A stretch of 64,000 nt of DNA from Streptomyces achromogenes (GTDB lineage: Bacteria > Actinomycetota > Actinomycetes > Streptomycetales > Streptomycetaceae): the NCBI RefSeq assembly GCF_030816715.1, contig NZ_JAUSYH010000001.1, forward strand, positions 372,001-436,000, in the 5' to 3' direction. The position numbers and the translations under genes are program-made. Below, in pieces: positions 16,143-24,212 of the stretch (position 1 is its first letter; each line of letters starts with the position of its first letter). The notes below the pieces were generated by a model. That model was not told the origin of the DNA. It searched no databases and was given only the letters and a program-made list of their open reading frames with translations.

Positions 16143-17278
16143 CGCGACCGCCGCTGGACCCCTCGCAGCGGCCGCCCGCGGTGGTGAAGTTCGGGGGGTC
16201 CAGTTTTCGGACCCTGGCGGCGTACGGGCAACTCGCCGAGGCGCTGTCCCGGCGGGTCGAGGAGGAGAACACCCGCCTGGTGGTCGTGGTGAGCGGCCGG
16301 CCCGGTGAGACCGAGCAGTTCCGGGACCGTCTGAGCAAGGTGAACCCGCATCCCGAGGACGAGACCGTCGCCGGCCTGCTGACCCTGGCCGACACGGTGG
16401 GCGCTCAGTTGCTGGCGACGGCTCTGCACCGGCAGGGCCGTAGCTCCACGGTGCTGGCGGGGCACCAGCTGGGGCTCACCACCGACTCCTCGTTCATGTG
16501 GGCCCGCCTGGAGCACACCGATCCTGAGCCGCTGCGCTCGGCCGTGCGTGCGCACGACGTGGTGGTGGTGCCGGGCGGCCAGGCCGCCGACAAGGAGGGC
16601 CGGCCGACCTGGCTGGGCAAGAACAGTTCGGATCTGTCGGCGGTGGCCGTCGCGGCGGCGGTCGGTTCACCGCGCTGCGAGATCCATTCGGACGTCGACG
16701 GCATCTACAGTTCCGACCCGCATCTGATCAGCGGATCGCGGCTGCTGAGCGAGGTCTCGTACAACACGGCGGCGCTGATGTCGTTGTACGGCGCGAAGGT
16801 GCTGCACCGCCGGGCGGTGCGGCTGGCGCAGCGCAACCGGATCGAGATCGTCTGCCGTTACAACAGGCCGCCGTTCCCCGCGGGTTCGGTCATCGGCAGC
16901 GCCGGATCCTCGGTGGCGGCGGTGGTGCTCAACCAGCGTTCGGCGGCTCTGCGTTACGAGACGGAGGAGCTGGCCGACCGCGCGTACACGGCCTTCCACG
17001 GCGCCAACATCGACGTGGTACGTCTGACGGCGGGGCCGCTGGTCGCGGTCACCGGGGGTTTCGTGGACCTGCCGGAGTTCCAGCGGCGCAACGGTCTGAC
17101 GCCCGGCGAGTACGCCGGGGTGCCGGTGACCGCGGTGCGCGGCAGCCAGGTGGTGACCCAGCTGGCGGCCGACGAGGAGGACGCGCTGCATCTGACGCAG
17201 CGTCTGCACGACCACGTGAACCGTCCCGGCGCGGGCACCGATCCGAACGCGCCACTGCTCGAGCTGCAAGGAGTGTGA
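16139..17278 (+). CDS. Aspartate kinase paralogue
   Basis: 379 residues from GTG 16139, overlapping the previous stop by 4 bases. Phosphorylates the beta-carboxylate of aspartate (or here perhaps 3-methylaspartate). N-terminal VVKFGGSSFRTL is the kinase loop; CEIHSDVDGIYSSDPHL and GAKVLHRRAVRLA match CEIYTDVDGVYTADPR and KVLHPRAVELA of usual enzymes. The normal GRGGSDTTA block is GKNSSDLSA here, which may alter substrate or feedback behaviour. The C-terminal part (from about residue 270) holds an ACT-like regulatory region shorter than in LysC. Five bases before the dioxygenase start, so co-transcribed. Confidence 0.88.
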   Translation: MTRPPLDPSQRPPAVVKFGGSSFRTLAAYGQLAEALSRRVEEENTRLVVVVSGRPGETEQFRDRLSKVNPHPEDETVAGLLTLADTVGAQLLATALHRQGRSSTVLAGHQLGLTTDSSFMWARLEHTDPEPLRSAVRAHDVVVVPGGQAADKEGRPTWLGKNSSDLSAVAVAAAVGSPRCEIHSDVDGIYSSDPHLISGSRLLSEVSYNTAALMSLYGAKVLHRRAVRLAQRNRIEIVCRYNRPPFPAGSVIGSAGSSVAAVVLNQRSAALRYETEELADRAYTAFHGANIDVVRLTAGPLVAVTGGFVDLPEFQRRNGLTPGEYAGVPVTAVRGSQVVTQLAADEEDALHLTQRLHDHVNRPGAGTDPNAPLLELQGV

Positions 17279-17283
17279 ACCCC

Positions 17284-18324
17284 ATGACCGCCACCACCGA
17301 CCACGGTGTGCCCGCCCCGGCCGGCGCCGCCACACCGACCTTCAGTGAGATCGCCCTGCCCGACGCGGTACGGGACGCACTCGGCGAACAGCTGCGCGGC
17401 CTGCCCGATCCGAACGTCGACATCGACCGCTCGTCCGCCCGGCTGCTGCAGATCTTCGCGACGCTGCCGACCGAACTGCTGCAACAGGTCCTGGACTTCG
17501 GCCGGCACATCGACACACCGGGAGTCAGCCTCGTCAGCAACCTTCCGGTGGACCCGGTGATGCCGGACACGCCGTCCGACGGCGGACCCAGCGCCGAGAA
17601 GCGGTCGTTCGTCGCCGAGGGCGTACTGCTCGGGCTCAGTGGTCTGCTCGGGGAGCCGATGGGGGTGCTGACGGAGAAGGCGGGACAGCTGATCCACGAC
17701 GTCATCCCCGTCGCCGGGGGCTCACGGACCCAGACGAACCAGGGTTCCGAGGTCTTCCTCAACTTCCACAGCGACATCATGCACGACGTGATCGGCCGTT
17801 ACGACGTCGCCAACCCCGACTTCCTGGTGCTGTCCTGCCTGCGTGCCGACCACGAGGGCGTCGCCGGCACCTACTACGCCGACGCCCGTGACGTGTCGGC
17901 CGCGCTCCCGCCCGAGATCCTGGAGACACTGCGCAGTCCGCTGTTCCGGCTCAACGCCCCGGGCAGCTACGTCCGCGACGTCGCCGGCGGCCTGGACGTG
18001 CTGTCGGAGCCGGTGCCGCTGATCAGCGGTCACACCGACTATCCCGAGATCGCGATCTCCGCCAACGGGGTGCACCCGCTGACCAGCGGAGCCCGCGCGG
18101 CGATGGACACCCTGCAGACGGTGTGCGGCGAGGTCGCGCACAGTGTCAGGCTGCGCCCCGGGCAGGCCCTGCTCATCAACAACCGCAAGGGGGTGCACGC
18201 GCGATCCACGTTCGCCGCCCGCTACGACGGCAGGGACCGCTGGCTGCAGCGGACCTACGTGCGCCGCAGCCTGTGGAACGTGCGCTACCGGGTCACCGAG
18301 GACAACCGCCGGGTGCACTACTGA
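17284..18324 (+). CDS. Clavaminate-synthase-like Fe(II)/2-oxoglutarate dioxygenase (1)
   Basis: 346 residues from ATG 17284 with AAGGAG 10 bases upstream; a GTG at 17275 is too close to that site. The fold resembles the VioC/AsnO amino-acid beta-hydroxylases: FNFHSDIMH gives the metal ligands His162 and Asp164, and LLINNRKGVHARS gives the distal His305. An Arg near DRWLQRTYV should bind 2-oxoglutarate. ISGHTDYPEIAISANGV is a characteristic central strand of this group. Probably hydroxylates an amino acid or aldehyde-derived intermediate in the pathway. Last gene of the glm-asd-kinase operon, followed by a strong hairpin. Confidence 0.9.
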   Translation: MTATTDHGVPAPAGAATPTFSEIALPDAVRDALGEQLRGLPDPNVDIDRSSARLLQIFATLPTELLQQVLDFGRHIDTPGVSLVSNLPVDPVMPDTPSDGGPSAEKRSFVAEGVLLGLSGLLGEPMGVLTEKAGQLIHDVIPVAGGSRTQTNQGSEVFLNFHSDIMHDVIGRYDVANPDFLVLSCLRADHEGVAGTYYADARDVSAALPPEILETLRSPLFRLNAPGSYVRDVAGGLDVLSEPVPLISGHTDYPEIAISANGVHPLTSGARAAMDTLQTVCGEVAHSVRLRPGQALLINNRKGVHARSTFAARYDGRDRWLQRTYVRRSLWNVRYRVTEDNRRVHY

Positions 18325-18387
18325 CCGGCCGCCCGGTCCCGACCGCCCCGCGTCACCGCGGAGATCCGGTGGCGCGCCGGGCCTCTG

Positions 18388-18436
18388 GAGAGCCCCGTGT
18401 CACGCCGAGCGACCCTCGGCGGGGCACGGGGCTCTC
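18388..18436. terminator. Nested perfect hairpin after the glm operon
   Basis: Outer stem GAGAGCCCCGTG (18388-18399) with CACGGGGCTCTC (18425-18436), 12 perfect pairs; inner stem CGCCGAG (18403-18409) with CTCGGCG (18415-18421). It begins 63 bases after the dioxygenase stop. No U-tract follows, as is common in Streptomyces. It probably ends the first operon and separates it from leuC. Confidence 0.7.
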
Positions 18437-18483
18437 GTCCGCCCGGACCCGCCGTCGGGCGGCGGGACACCTCCGCCCGGGGA

Positions 18484-18562
18484 CCACCGGCGGCCGGGCA
18501 GGCCAGGGCGGGGCGGGCAGGCCGGGGCGGGCAGGCCGGGGCGGGGCGGTCCGGGGCGGCCA
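18484..18562. repeat. Low-complexity GC tandem repeat
   Basis: Imperfect tandem units of about 14 bases around GCGGGCAGGCCGGG and GGGGCGG. No coding meaning in any frame. It lies between the hairpin and leuC and together with it makes a 370-base gap without genes apart from the leuC promoter. Confidence 0.55.
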
Positions 18563-18694
18563 AGGCTCGCGGGGACGCCGGATGGCCCGGACCGGTCAGG
18601 CCCCTCGTGGCCAGCCGCGGACCGGTGCCTGCAGGGTCCACGCGCCCGATGATCGACGTGTCGGGCAGCGGCCCGCAGCGACGTGAGGGAGACC

Positions 18695-20095
18695 ATGGGA
18701 AGGACACTGGCGCAGAAGACGTGGGACGCCCATGTCGTGCGGCACTCCGGTGACGGCGACGATCTGCTGTACATCGATCTGCAGCTGCTGCACGAGGTGA
18801 ACACGCCCCAGGCGTTCGACCGGCTGCGCGCGGCGGGCCGTACCGTACGCCGCCCGGACCTGACCGTGGGCACCGAGGACCACAACACCCCGACGCTGGC
18901 GCTGGACCGGGTCATCAAGGATCGTGAGGGCCGCCGGCAGGCGGAGCTGATGCGCTCCAACTGTGCCGAGTTCGGGATTCCGCTGCACCGCTTCGGGGAC
19001 CGGGACCAGGGCATCGTGCATGTCATCGCGCCCGAACTGGGTCTGGTGCGGCCGGGGATGACGGTGGTGTGCTGCGACTCGCACACCACCACGCTCGGCG
19101 CGTTCGGCGCCCTGGCGTTCGGCATCGGGTCGAGTCAGGTCGAGCATGTGCTGGCCACCCAGACGCTGCCGATGCGGCCGCTCCGGCAGATGTCCGTGAC
19201 CGTGGACGGTGTCCTCCCGACGGGCGTGAGCGCCAAGGACCTGGTTCTCGCGCTGATCGCCGAGGTGGGCACGGCGGGCGGGCAGGGGCACGTCATCGAG
19301 TACCGCGGCGAGGCGGTGCGGGCGCTCTCGATGGAGGCGCGGATGACCTTGTGCAACATGTCGGTGGAGGCCGGGTCGCGTGCCGGGACGGTCGCGCCGG
19401 ACGAGACGACCTTCGCCTACCTCGCCCGCTGCCCGGGGATGCCGCGCGGGGCCGAATGGGAGCGGGAGGTCGCGTACTGGCGTGCGCTGGCCGGTGACGC
19501 GGACGCCCGCTTCGACAAGGCCGTCACCCTGGACGCGCGCACCCTGAGTCCGTACGTGTCGTGGGGCACCAATCCCGCGCAGAGCGTGCCGCTGGACGGG
19601 CGGGTGCCCGCGCCCTGCGACTTCGCGCCGGGCACGCAGCGGGACGCGGCACGACGGGCGCTGGCCTACATGGATCTCGAGCCGGGGACGGCGCTGCGGG
19701 ACGTCGCCGTGGACACCGTGTTCCTCGGGTCGTGCACCAACGGCCGTATCGAGGACCTGCGGGCCGCCGCGGACGTCCTGCGGGGCCGGAAGGTGGCGGA
19801 CGGCCTGCACATGATGATCGTGCCCGGGTCGGCGCGGGTGCGGCGGCAGGCCGTCGAGGAGGGCCTGGACCGGGTGTTCGCCGAGGCGGGCGCCGACTTC
19901 CGGGCAGGCGCGGGCTGTTCGATGTGCGCGGCTCTCAACGAGGACCGGCTGCTGCCGGGGCAGCGCGCCGCCTCCACCAACAACCGCAACTTCGAGGGGC
20001 GGCAGGGCCGCGGGTCGCGCACCCACATCGTGTCGCCCGCGGTGGCCGCGGCCACCGCGGTCACCGGACGCCTGTCCTCCCCCACCGACCTGTGA
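18695..20095 (+). CDS. leuC: LeuC-like aconitase-family dehydratase, large subunit
   Basis: 466 residues from ATG 18695 (GTGAGGGA upstream), normal length for bacterial LeuC. With LeuD it isomerises 2- to 3-alkylmalates through a 4Fe-4S cluster. [10 protein letters not shown] and AGCSMC give the three Cys ligands; [30 protein letters not shown] and [12 protein letters not shown] are conserved. Compared with housekeeping LeuC, the residues after GCSMC read AALNEDRL instead of LGMNPDQL, and the Ser/Cys-rich CASTSNRNF is AASTNNRNF. This suggests a dedicated paralogue with another 2-oxo-acid-derived substrate. Followed by leuD after 23 bases. Confidence 0.92.
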   Translation: MGRTLAQKTWDAHVVRHSGDGDDLLYIDLQLLHEVNTPQAFDRLRAAGRTVRRPDLTVGTEDHNTPTLALDRVIKDREGRRQAELMRSNCAEFGIPLHRFGDRDQGIVHVIAPELGLVRPGMTVVCCDSHTTTLGAFGALAFGIGSSQVEHVLATQTLPMRPLRQMSVTVDGVLPTGVSAKDLVLALIAEVGTAGGQGHVIEYRGEAVRALSMEARMTLCNMSVEAGSRAGTVAPDETTFAYLARCPGMPRGAEWEREVAYWRALAGDADARFDKAVTLDARTLSPYVSWGTNPAQSVPLDGRVPAPCDFAPGTQRDAARRALAYMDLEPGTALRDVAVDTVFLGSCTNGRIEDLRAAADVLRGRKVADGLHMMIVPGSARVRRQAVEEGLDRVFAEAGADFRAGAGCSMCAALNEDRLLPGQRAASTNNRNFEGRQGRGSRTHIVSPAVAAATAVTGRLSSPTDL

Positions 20096-20118
20096 ATCTG
20101 TGAGACGAAAGGCCCGCG

Positions 20119-20727
20119 ATGGAGAAGTTCACCGTGCACACCGGGACGGCCGTCCCACTGCGCCGCACCGACGTCGACACCGACCAGATCATCCCCGCCC
20201 GGTTCTGCGCGAGCACCCGCCGCACCGGGCACGCGGACGCGCTGTTCGCCGACTGGCGGGCCGGTTCCGGCTTCGTCCTGGACCGGCCCGAGCGGGCGGG
20301 CGCCAGCGTTCTGGTGGCCGGTCAGGACTTCGGCACGGGTTCGTCGCGCGAGTACGCCGTATGGGCCTTGCGGGACTTCGGGTTCCGGGCCGTTCTCGCC
20401 CCTCGCTTCGGTGACATCTTCCGTGGCAACGCGCTGATGAACGGCCTGCTCACGGTCGTCGTGCCGGCGGAGACGGTGGAGCGGCTGTGGGAGCTGACGG
20501 AGAACGATCCGCGCATCGGGGTCACCGTCGACCTGGAGCGCCGGGAGGTGCGGTGCGCCGGCCTCGTCCAGGCCTTCGACATCGACCCGGAAGTACGGCG
20601 CAGGCTGCTGGGCGGCCTGGACGCCATCGCCGACACCCTGCGGCACGAGGCGGACATCGCCCGCTACGAGGCCGGACGCCGGCCCGCGCTGCCGGTGACG
20701 CGCCCCGCGGTGACGGTGGCGTCGTGA
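20119..20727 (+). CDS. leuD: LeuD-like aconitase-family dehydratase, small subunit
   Basis: 202 residues from ATG 20119, usual length. Motifs NVDTDQIIPA-like DVDTDQIIPARF, FGTGSSREYAVWAL and RFGDIFRGNALMNGLL. Two differences from housekeeping LeuD stand out: the substrate-selecting loop after IIPA is RFCASTRRTG instead of HWLKKVTRDG, and the His of SSREHAVWAL is Tyr here. Both point to a changed substrate. The stop overlaps the GTG of the next LysR gene, so the three genes form a tight unit. Confidence 0.92.
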   Translation: MEKFTVHTGTAVPLRRTDVDTDQIIPARFCASTRRTGHADALFADWRAGSGFVLDRPERAGASVLVAGQDFGTGSSREYAVWALRDFGFRAVLAPRFGDIFRGNALMNGLLTVVVPAETVERLWELTENDPRIGVTVDLERREVRCAGLVQAFDIDPEVRRRLLGGLDAIADTLRHEADIARYEAGRRPALPVTRPAVTVAS

Positions 20728-21620
20728 AGCTCAACCAGTGCGCGGCGTTCGTCGCGATCGCCGACACCGGAACGTTCACCAACGCCGCGCGTGCGCTGGG
20801 CGTCAGTCAGTCCGCCGTCAGTCACGCCATCGCCGGCCTGGAGAGCGAGCTGGGGGTGACGCTGATGGTGCGGGACCGCTCCGGCGTGGAACTCACCGAT
20901 GCCGGACGCCGTGCCCTGGAGCCCGCGCGGGGCGTGGTGGCGCAGGCGGACCGGGTGCGACGGGCGGTGCGCGGCACGGACGCCGAACCCGAGGGCACCT
21001 TGCGGATCGGCACCAGTCAGAGTTTCGCGGCACGGCTGCTTCCGGCGCTGATGTCGGAGCTGCACATGCGATATCCGCGCCTGCGGATCGAGTTGCGTGA
21101 GGGCGGCGACGCGCAGATCGCCCAGTGGCTGCGCACCCGCGGCATCGATCTCGGCATCGTGTCGCTGCCCAAGCGGGGCCTGGTCACTGCGCCGTTGCTG
21201 CAGGACGAGATGTTCGCGGTGCTGCCGGTGCACCATCCGCTGTCCCCCCGGCCGGAGTTGCGCATCGCCGAGCTGGCCGGGGAGCCGTTCCTGATGCCGG
21301 TGGGCGGGGTCGAGACGATGGTCCGCGCCGCGTTCCGCACGGCCGGTCTCGAGCCCGAGGTCACCCATCAGGTGCGGGACATCAACGCGCTGCTCGCGAT
21401 GGTCTCCGCCGGGCTCGGCACGACCGTCATTCCCTGGCTGGCCCTGCCGCCCGCGCTGCCGGAGGTGCGGCTGGTGCCGCTGTCCCCGGCGGTGGTACGG
21501 CACCTGGGCATCGGTACGCGTCCGGGCGCCGAGGAGTCCCCGGTGGTGGGGGCGTTCGTGCACGCGGCGCGCACCCTGGCGCTGCGCAGCGACTGGAGGA
21601 GGCTTCCCGTTGCCGTGTAG
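20724..21620 (+). CDS. LysR-family regulator (second of the cluster)
   Basis: 298 residues from GTG 20724, which overlaps the leuD stop (GTGA). Helix-turn-helix: VKLNQCAAFVAIADTGTFTN, AARALGVSQSAVSHAIAGLE. Effector domain from about residue 90 (GTLRIGTSQSFAARLLPALM, IDLGIVSLPKRGL, VSAGLGTTVIPWLAL). Being the third gene of the leuCD transcript, its own level follows that of the pathway. It faces the cupin gene convergently. Target unknown; the divergent region at 24.1 kb with a perfect inverted repeat is one candidate. Confidence 0.9.
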   Translation: MKLNQCAAFVAIADTGTFTNAARALGVSQSAVSHAIAGLESELGVTLMVRDRSGVELTDAGRRALEPARGVVAQADRVRRAVRGTDAEPEGTLRIGTSQSFAARLLPALMSELHMRYPRLRIELREGGDAQIAQWLRTRGIDLGIVSLPKRGLVTAPLLQDEMFAVLPVHHPLSPRPELRIAELAGEPFLMPVGGVETMVRAAFRTAGLEPEVTHQVRDINALLAMVSAGLGTTVIPWLALPPALPEVRLVPLSPAVVRHLGIGTRPGAEESPVVGAFVHAARTLALRSDWRRLPVAV

Positions 21621-21696
21621 CCGTGGTCCGCGCGGGCCGCAGGGCTCGGGGCCGCCGGGATCGGGACCGCGCAGTTCGCGGCCGCCGAGCGGGGGG

Positions 21697-22107
21697 TCAG
21701 GTCACGAGGCGGGTCGGCGCGTGCCGGACGCCGAGCACGGTGCAGCCGGTCTCCGTGCTGACCTGGTGGACGCTCCCGGGCCGCTCGACGACGAGGTCGC
21801 CGGTGCGGTAGCAGTCGCCGTTGTCGTTGAGGAGCTCCCCTTCCAGAACGAGGATCACCTCGTGGCCCAGGTGTTCGTGCAGGTCGCCGTGGGCCCCGGG
21901 AGCCATGCGGGTGATCATCGCGGCGCCCGGGTCGGGGCCGTCGGTCAGGTAGAGGCGGTGCACGTCGACGCCGGCGCGACCGGGTTCCTCCCAGCGCTCC
22001 CAGGGCAGGGCGTCCAGTCCGACGGGGTCGAAGACGTCGCGCAGGACGGTCACTTCGCGCTTCTGGGGCGAGGCGGCGGGGACGGCGGAACGGGTGACGA
22101 CGGACAT
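21697..22107 (-). CDS. Cupin (ChrR-like) protein
   Basis: 136 residues from ATG 22107. A single cupin barrel: PGAHGDLHEHLGHEVILVLEGEL carries the HxH...E metal motif, and PGSVHQVSTETG the second histidine. DVHRLYLTDGPDPGAAMITRMAPGA resembles the ChrR-type cupin domain. It could bind a metal and act on a small pathway molecule or sense it. It follows the large FAD enzyme on the same strand after 63 bases and so probably shares its mRNA. Specific reaction unknown. Confidence 0.85.
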   Translation of the reverse strand: MSVVTRSAVPAASPQKREVTVLRDVFDPVGLDALPWERWEEPGRAGVDVHRLYLTDGPDPGAAMITRMAPGAHGDLHEHLGHEVILVLEGELLNDNGDCYRTGDLVVERPGSVHQVSTETGCTVLGVRHAPTRLVT

Positions 22108-22170
22108 CGGGATGCTCTCTTTCCGGAGACGGGGGCGGGAGGTGGGGCGGGGGCGATGCGGCCGCGCGGG

Positions 22171-24069
22171 TCAGCCGGTTCGGGCCGGGAGCGGCGGCGC
22201 GGACGCGGACGCCGGAACAGTGACGTCCGAGGCGACCACGGCCGACGCGATGACGTCCACGGCGACGGCGTCCGCGTTCTGGACGAAGTCCGTCCAGAAG
22301 CCGGGCCTGCTGCTGCCGCCCTGCATGAACCAGCGGGTGTGCTCGGTCGGGATGCCGAGGACGTACAGACCGCGGTCGGGCCGGCCGGTGCGGTCCACGG
22401 GGTGGAAGGGCGGGCCGGTCACGGCGACTCCGCCGGTGTCGAAGCGGTCTCCGTCCGCGCCGTGGTTGACGTACGACGTCCAGATGCCCTTCTCGCGCAG
22501 GCCGCGGGTGAGGGGGTGGGGGTCGAGACGCATGTCGGGCGTGGGGACGCGGGCGTCGATGACGGTGTCCACGAGGATCTCCGAGCCGCTCACGTAGGGC
22601 GAGTGGACGCCGAAGCGTCCCGAGGGGTGCGGGCGGATGCGGGTGTCGGGGCCCACGACGCGCAGGACGCCGTCGCGCAGCAGGGCGTCGACCTGCCGCA
22701 GCCGCGCGCGTGGGGGCCCGGCGGCGAGGAAGGAGCTGCGGGGGACGTACCAGCCGAGGAACTCCTCGCGGTGCGAGACGGGGGTCAGGCCCGCGAAGTC
22801 GACGAGCGAACGGATCACGGCGCGGGAGTCGCGGATGACGTCCAGCGCGGCCTTGAGCGGGTCGTCGACGTTGCCGGCGTCGGCGTGCGCCAGGTCCTCG
22901 GCCAGTGCGTCGGTCAGGGCCCGGGTGAACTCCTCGGGTCCGGCGAAGTGCCGGCCGGCGAAGGGGCGGGCCTGGGCGTCCAGGTCGATGCGGGGCACGT
23001 CGGCGAGGCCGTGTCCGGCGGCGAGGGCGGGGACGTCGGGTACGCCGCTCTCGGCGGCGGCGACGACCTCCGCCTCGAACGCGGCGGCCTTCCCCGGTTC
23101 TCCGCGCGCGGTCAGCATCGTGGCGTAGTAGACGAGTTCGACCTCGGCGAGCAGCCAGGGCAGGGCGTCGTCGGCGAAGGAGAGCCTGCCGTGCCGGCCG
23201 CGGGCCAGGACCCGCTCGGTGGTGAACAGCACGTGGCGGTGGCGGTGGTCGTGGTGTTTCTGGTTGCGTCCGCGGGCGGGCAGCGGCATCCCGCTGCGGG
23301 AGCCGGCCACGATGACGGGTTCGCTGCCGCTGGGCCGGTAGACGAGCCGGTCCCCGTCCTCGTCGTAGTGTCCGCCGCGGCCCTCGGTGAGCGCGGCCAT
23401 CACGTCGTAGAAGGACAGGCCGAGGCCGAGGACGCCGACCGTCGACCCGGCGGGTATCTCGTCCAGAGGCATGTCGGCGGCGCTGTCCCCCGCGATGTGG
23501 CGCAGCCCGGGGTGGCCGGCGGCGTGGGCGGCGAGGAGCCGCTGGTTGCCGGTGAGTTCGGGGCGGGTGTGTCCGGTGGTGAGCACGACGCGGTCGGCGG
23601 TGAGACGGGTGCCGCCGCGGAGGGTGAGCCGGTATCCGCCGCCGGAGCGCTCCAGCGCGTCCACGCAATCATGGACCGGACTCAGCCGGACTCTTTCCGG
23701 GAGATGCTTTTCGATCGTGTCGAGAAGAAACCTCATATAGCGTCCGTGGAGGGCGCGCGGTGCGTAACTGTTGGGCCCCGGGTATTCCGGGTCGACGGAA
23801 CTCCACCACTGGGCGAGCGACGGGCCGGCGCCGGGTCTGGCGGGGCCGCCGTCGGGTGGGCCGGAGAATGCCGAGACCTCGTCGGCGACGGTGTTCATCA
23901 GGAACCATCGCGGCTGGTCTTCGCGCCAGATGCGGCCGGTGCCGACCCGGTGGGAGTCGATGAGGAAGATCTCCACGGCCTCGTGGACCGGCCCTTCGGC
24001 GAGGCGCGCCGCGATGCGTTCGAGCACGGACACCCCGCGCGGACCGCTGCCGACGATAGCCACCTTCAT
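22171..24069 (-). CDS. Large FAD/NAD(P)-binding oxidoreductase (possible amino-acid N-oxygenase)
   Basis: 632 residues from ATG 24069, preceded by AAGGGG; a GTG at 24075 abuts that site and is less likely. N-terminal Rossmann motif KVAIVGSGPRGVSVLERI binds FAD; a second dinucleotide-binding strand STVGVLGLGLSFYDVMAAL lies near residue 200; DRVVLTTGHTRPEL resembles the ATG segment of flavin monooxygenases. C-terminal WFMQGGSSRPGFWTDFVQNADAVA contacts flavin. Length and layout recall the group that includes the aspartate N-oxygenases CreE and FzmM, which work on L-aspartate; that match is from memory and unproven. With glutamate mutase nearby, 3-methylaspartate or a related amino acid is a conceivable substrate. 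Confidence 0.8.
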   Translation of the reverse strand: MKVAIVGSGPRGVSVLERIAARLAEGPVHEAVEIFLIDSHRVGTGRIWREDQPRWFLMNTVADEVSAFSGPPDGGPARPGAGPSLAQWWSSVDPEYPGPNSYAPRALHGRYMRFLLDTIEKHLPERVRLSPVHDCVDALERSGGGYRLTLRGGTRLTADRVVLTTGHTRPELTGNQRLLAAHAAGHPGLRHIAGDSAADMPLDEIPAGSTVGVLGLGLSFYDVMAALTEGRGGHYDEDGDRLVYRPSGSEPVIVAGSRSGMPLPARGRNQKHHDHRHRHVLFTTERVLARGRHGRLSFADDALPWLLAEVELVYYATMLTARGEPGKAAAFEAEVVAAAESGVPDVPALAAGHGLADVPRIDLDAQARPFAGRHFAGPEEFTRALTDALAEDLAHADAGNVDDPLKAALDVIRDSRAVIRSLVDFAGLTPVSHREEFLGWYVPRSSFLAAGPPRARLRQVDALLRDGVLRVVGPDTRIRPHPSGRFGVHSPYVSGSEILVDTVIDARVPTPDMRLDPHPLTRGLREKGIWTSYVNHGADGDRFDTGGVAVTGPPFHPVDRTGRPDRGLYVLGIPTEHTRWFMQGGSSRPGFWTDFVQNADAVAVDVIASAVVASDVTVPASASAPPLPARTG

Positions 24070-24157
24070 GTGCACCCCTTCCGGGAATCGAATTTCCGTC
24101 CTCTCGTATTTCGAAGGTAGGAGTTCCGACTTCCGGGTTCAACACTGATTCATTGAT

Positions 24158-24186
24158 GCATTGCATGAGCTTTTCTCATGCAATGC
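24158..24186. promoter_or_regulatory. Perfect 12-base inverted repeat in divergent promoter region
   Basis: GCATTGCATGAG (24158-24169), CTTTT loop, CTCATGCAATGC (24175-24186). It lies in the AT-richer 143-base gap between the divergent FAD enzyme and isochorismatase-like genes, 26 bases before the latter start. It can be a regulator operator for both directions or, in RNA, a hairpin in the 5' leader. Confidence 0.65.
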
Positions 24187-24212
24187 GCGAGCGAAAAGGG
24201 AGAGAGAAGCGA

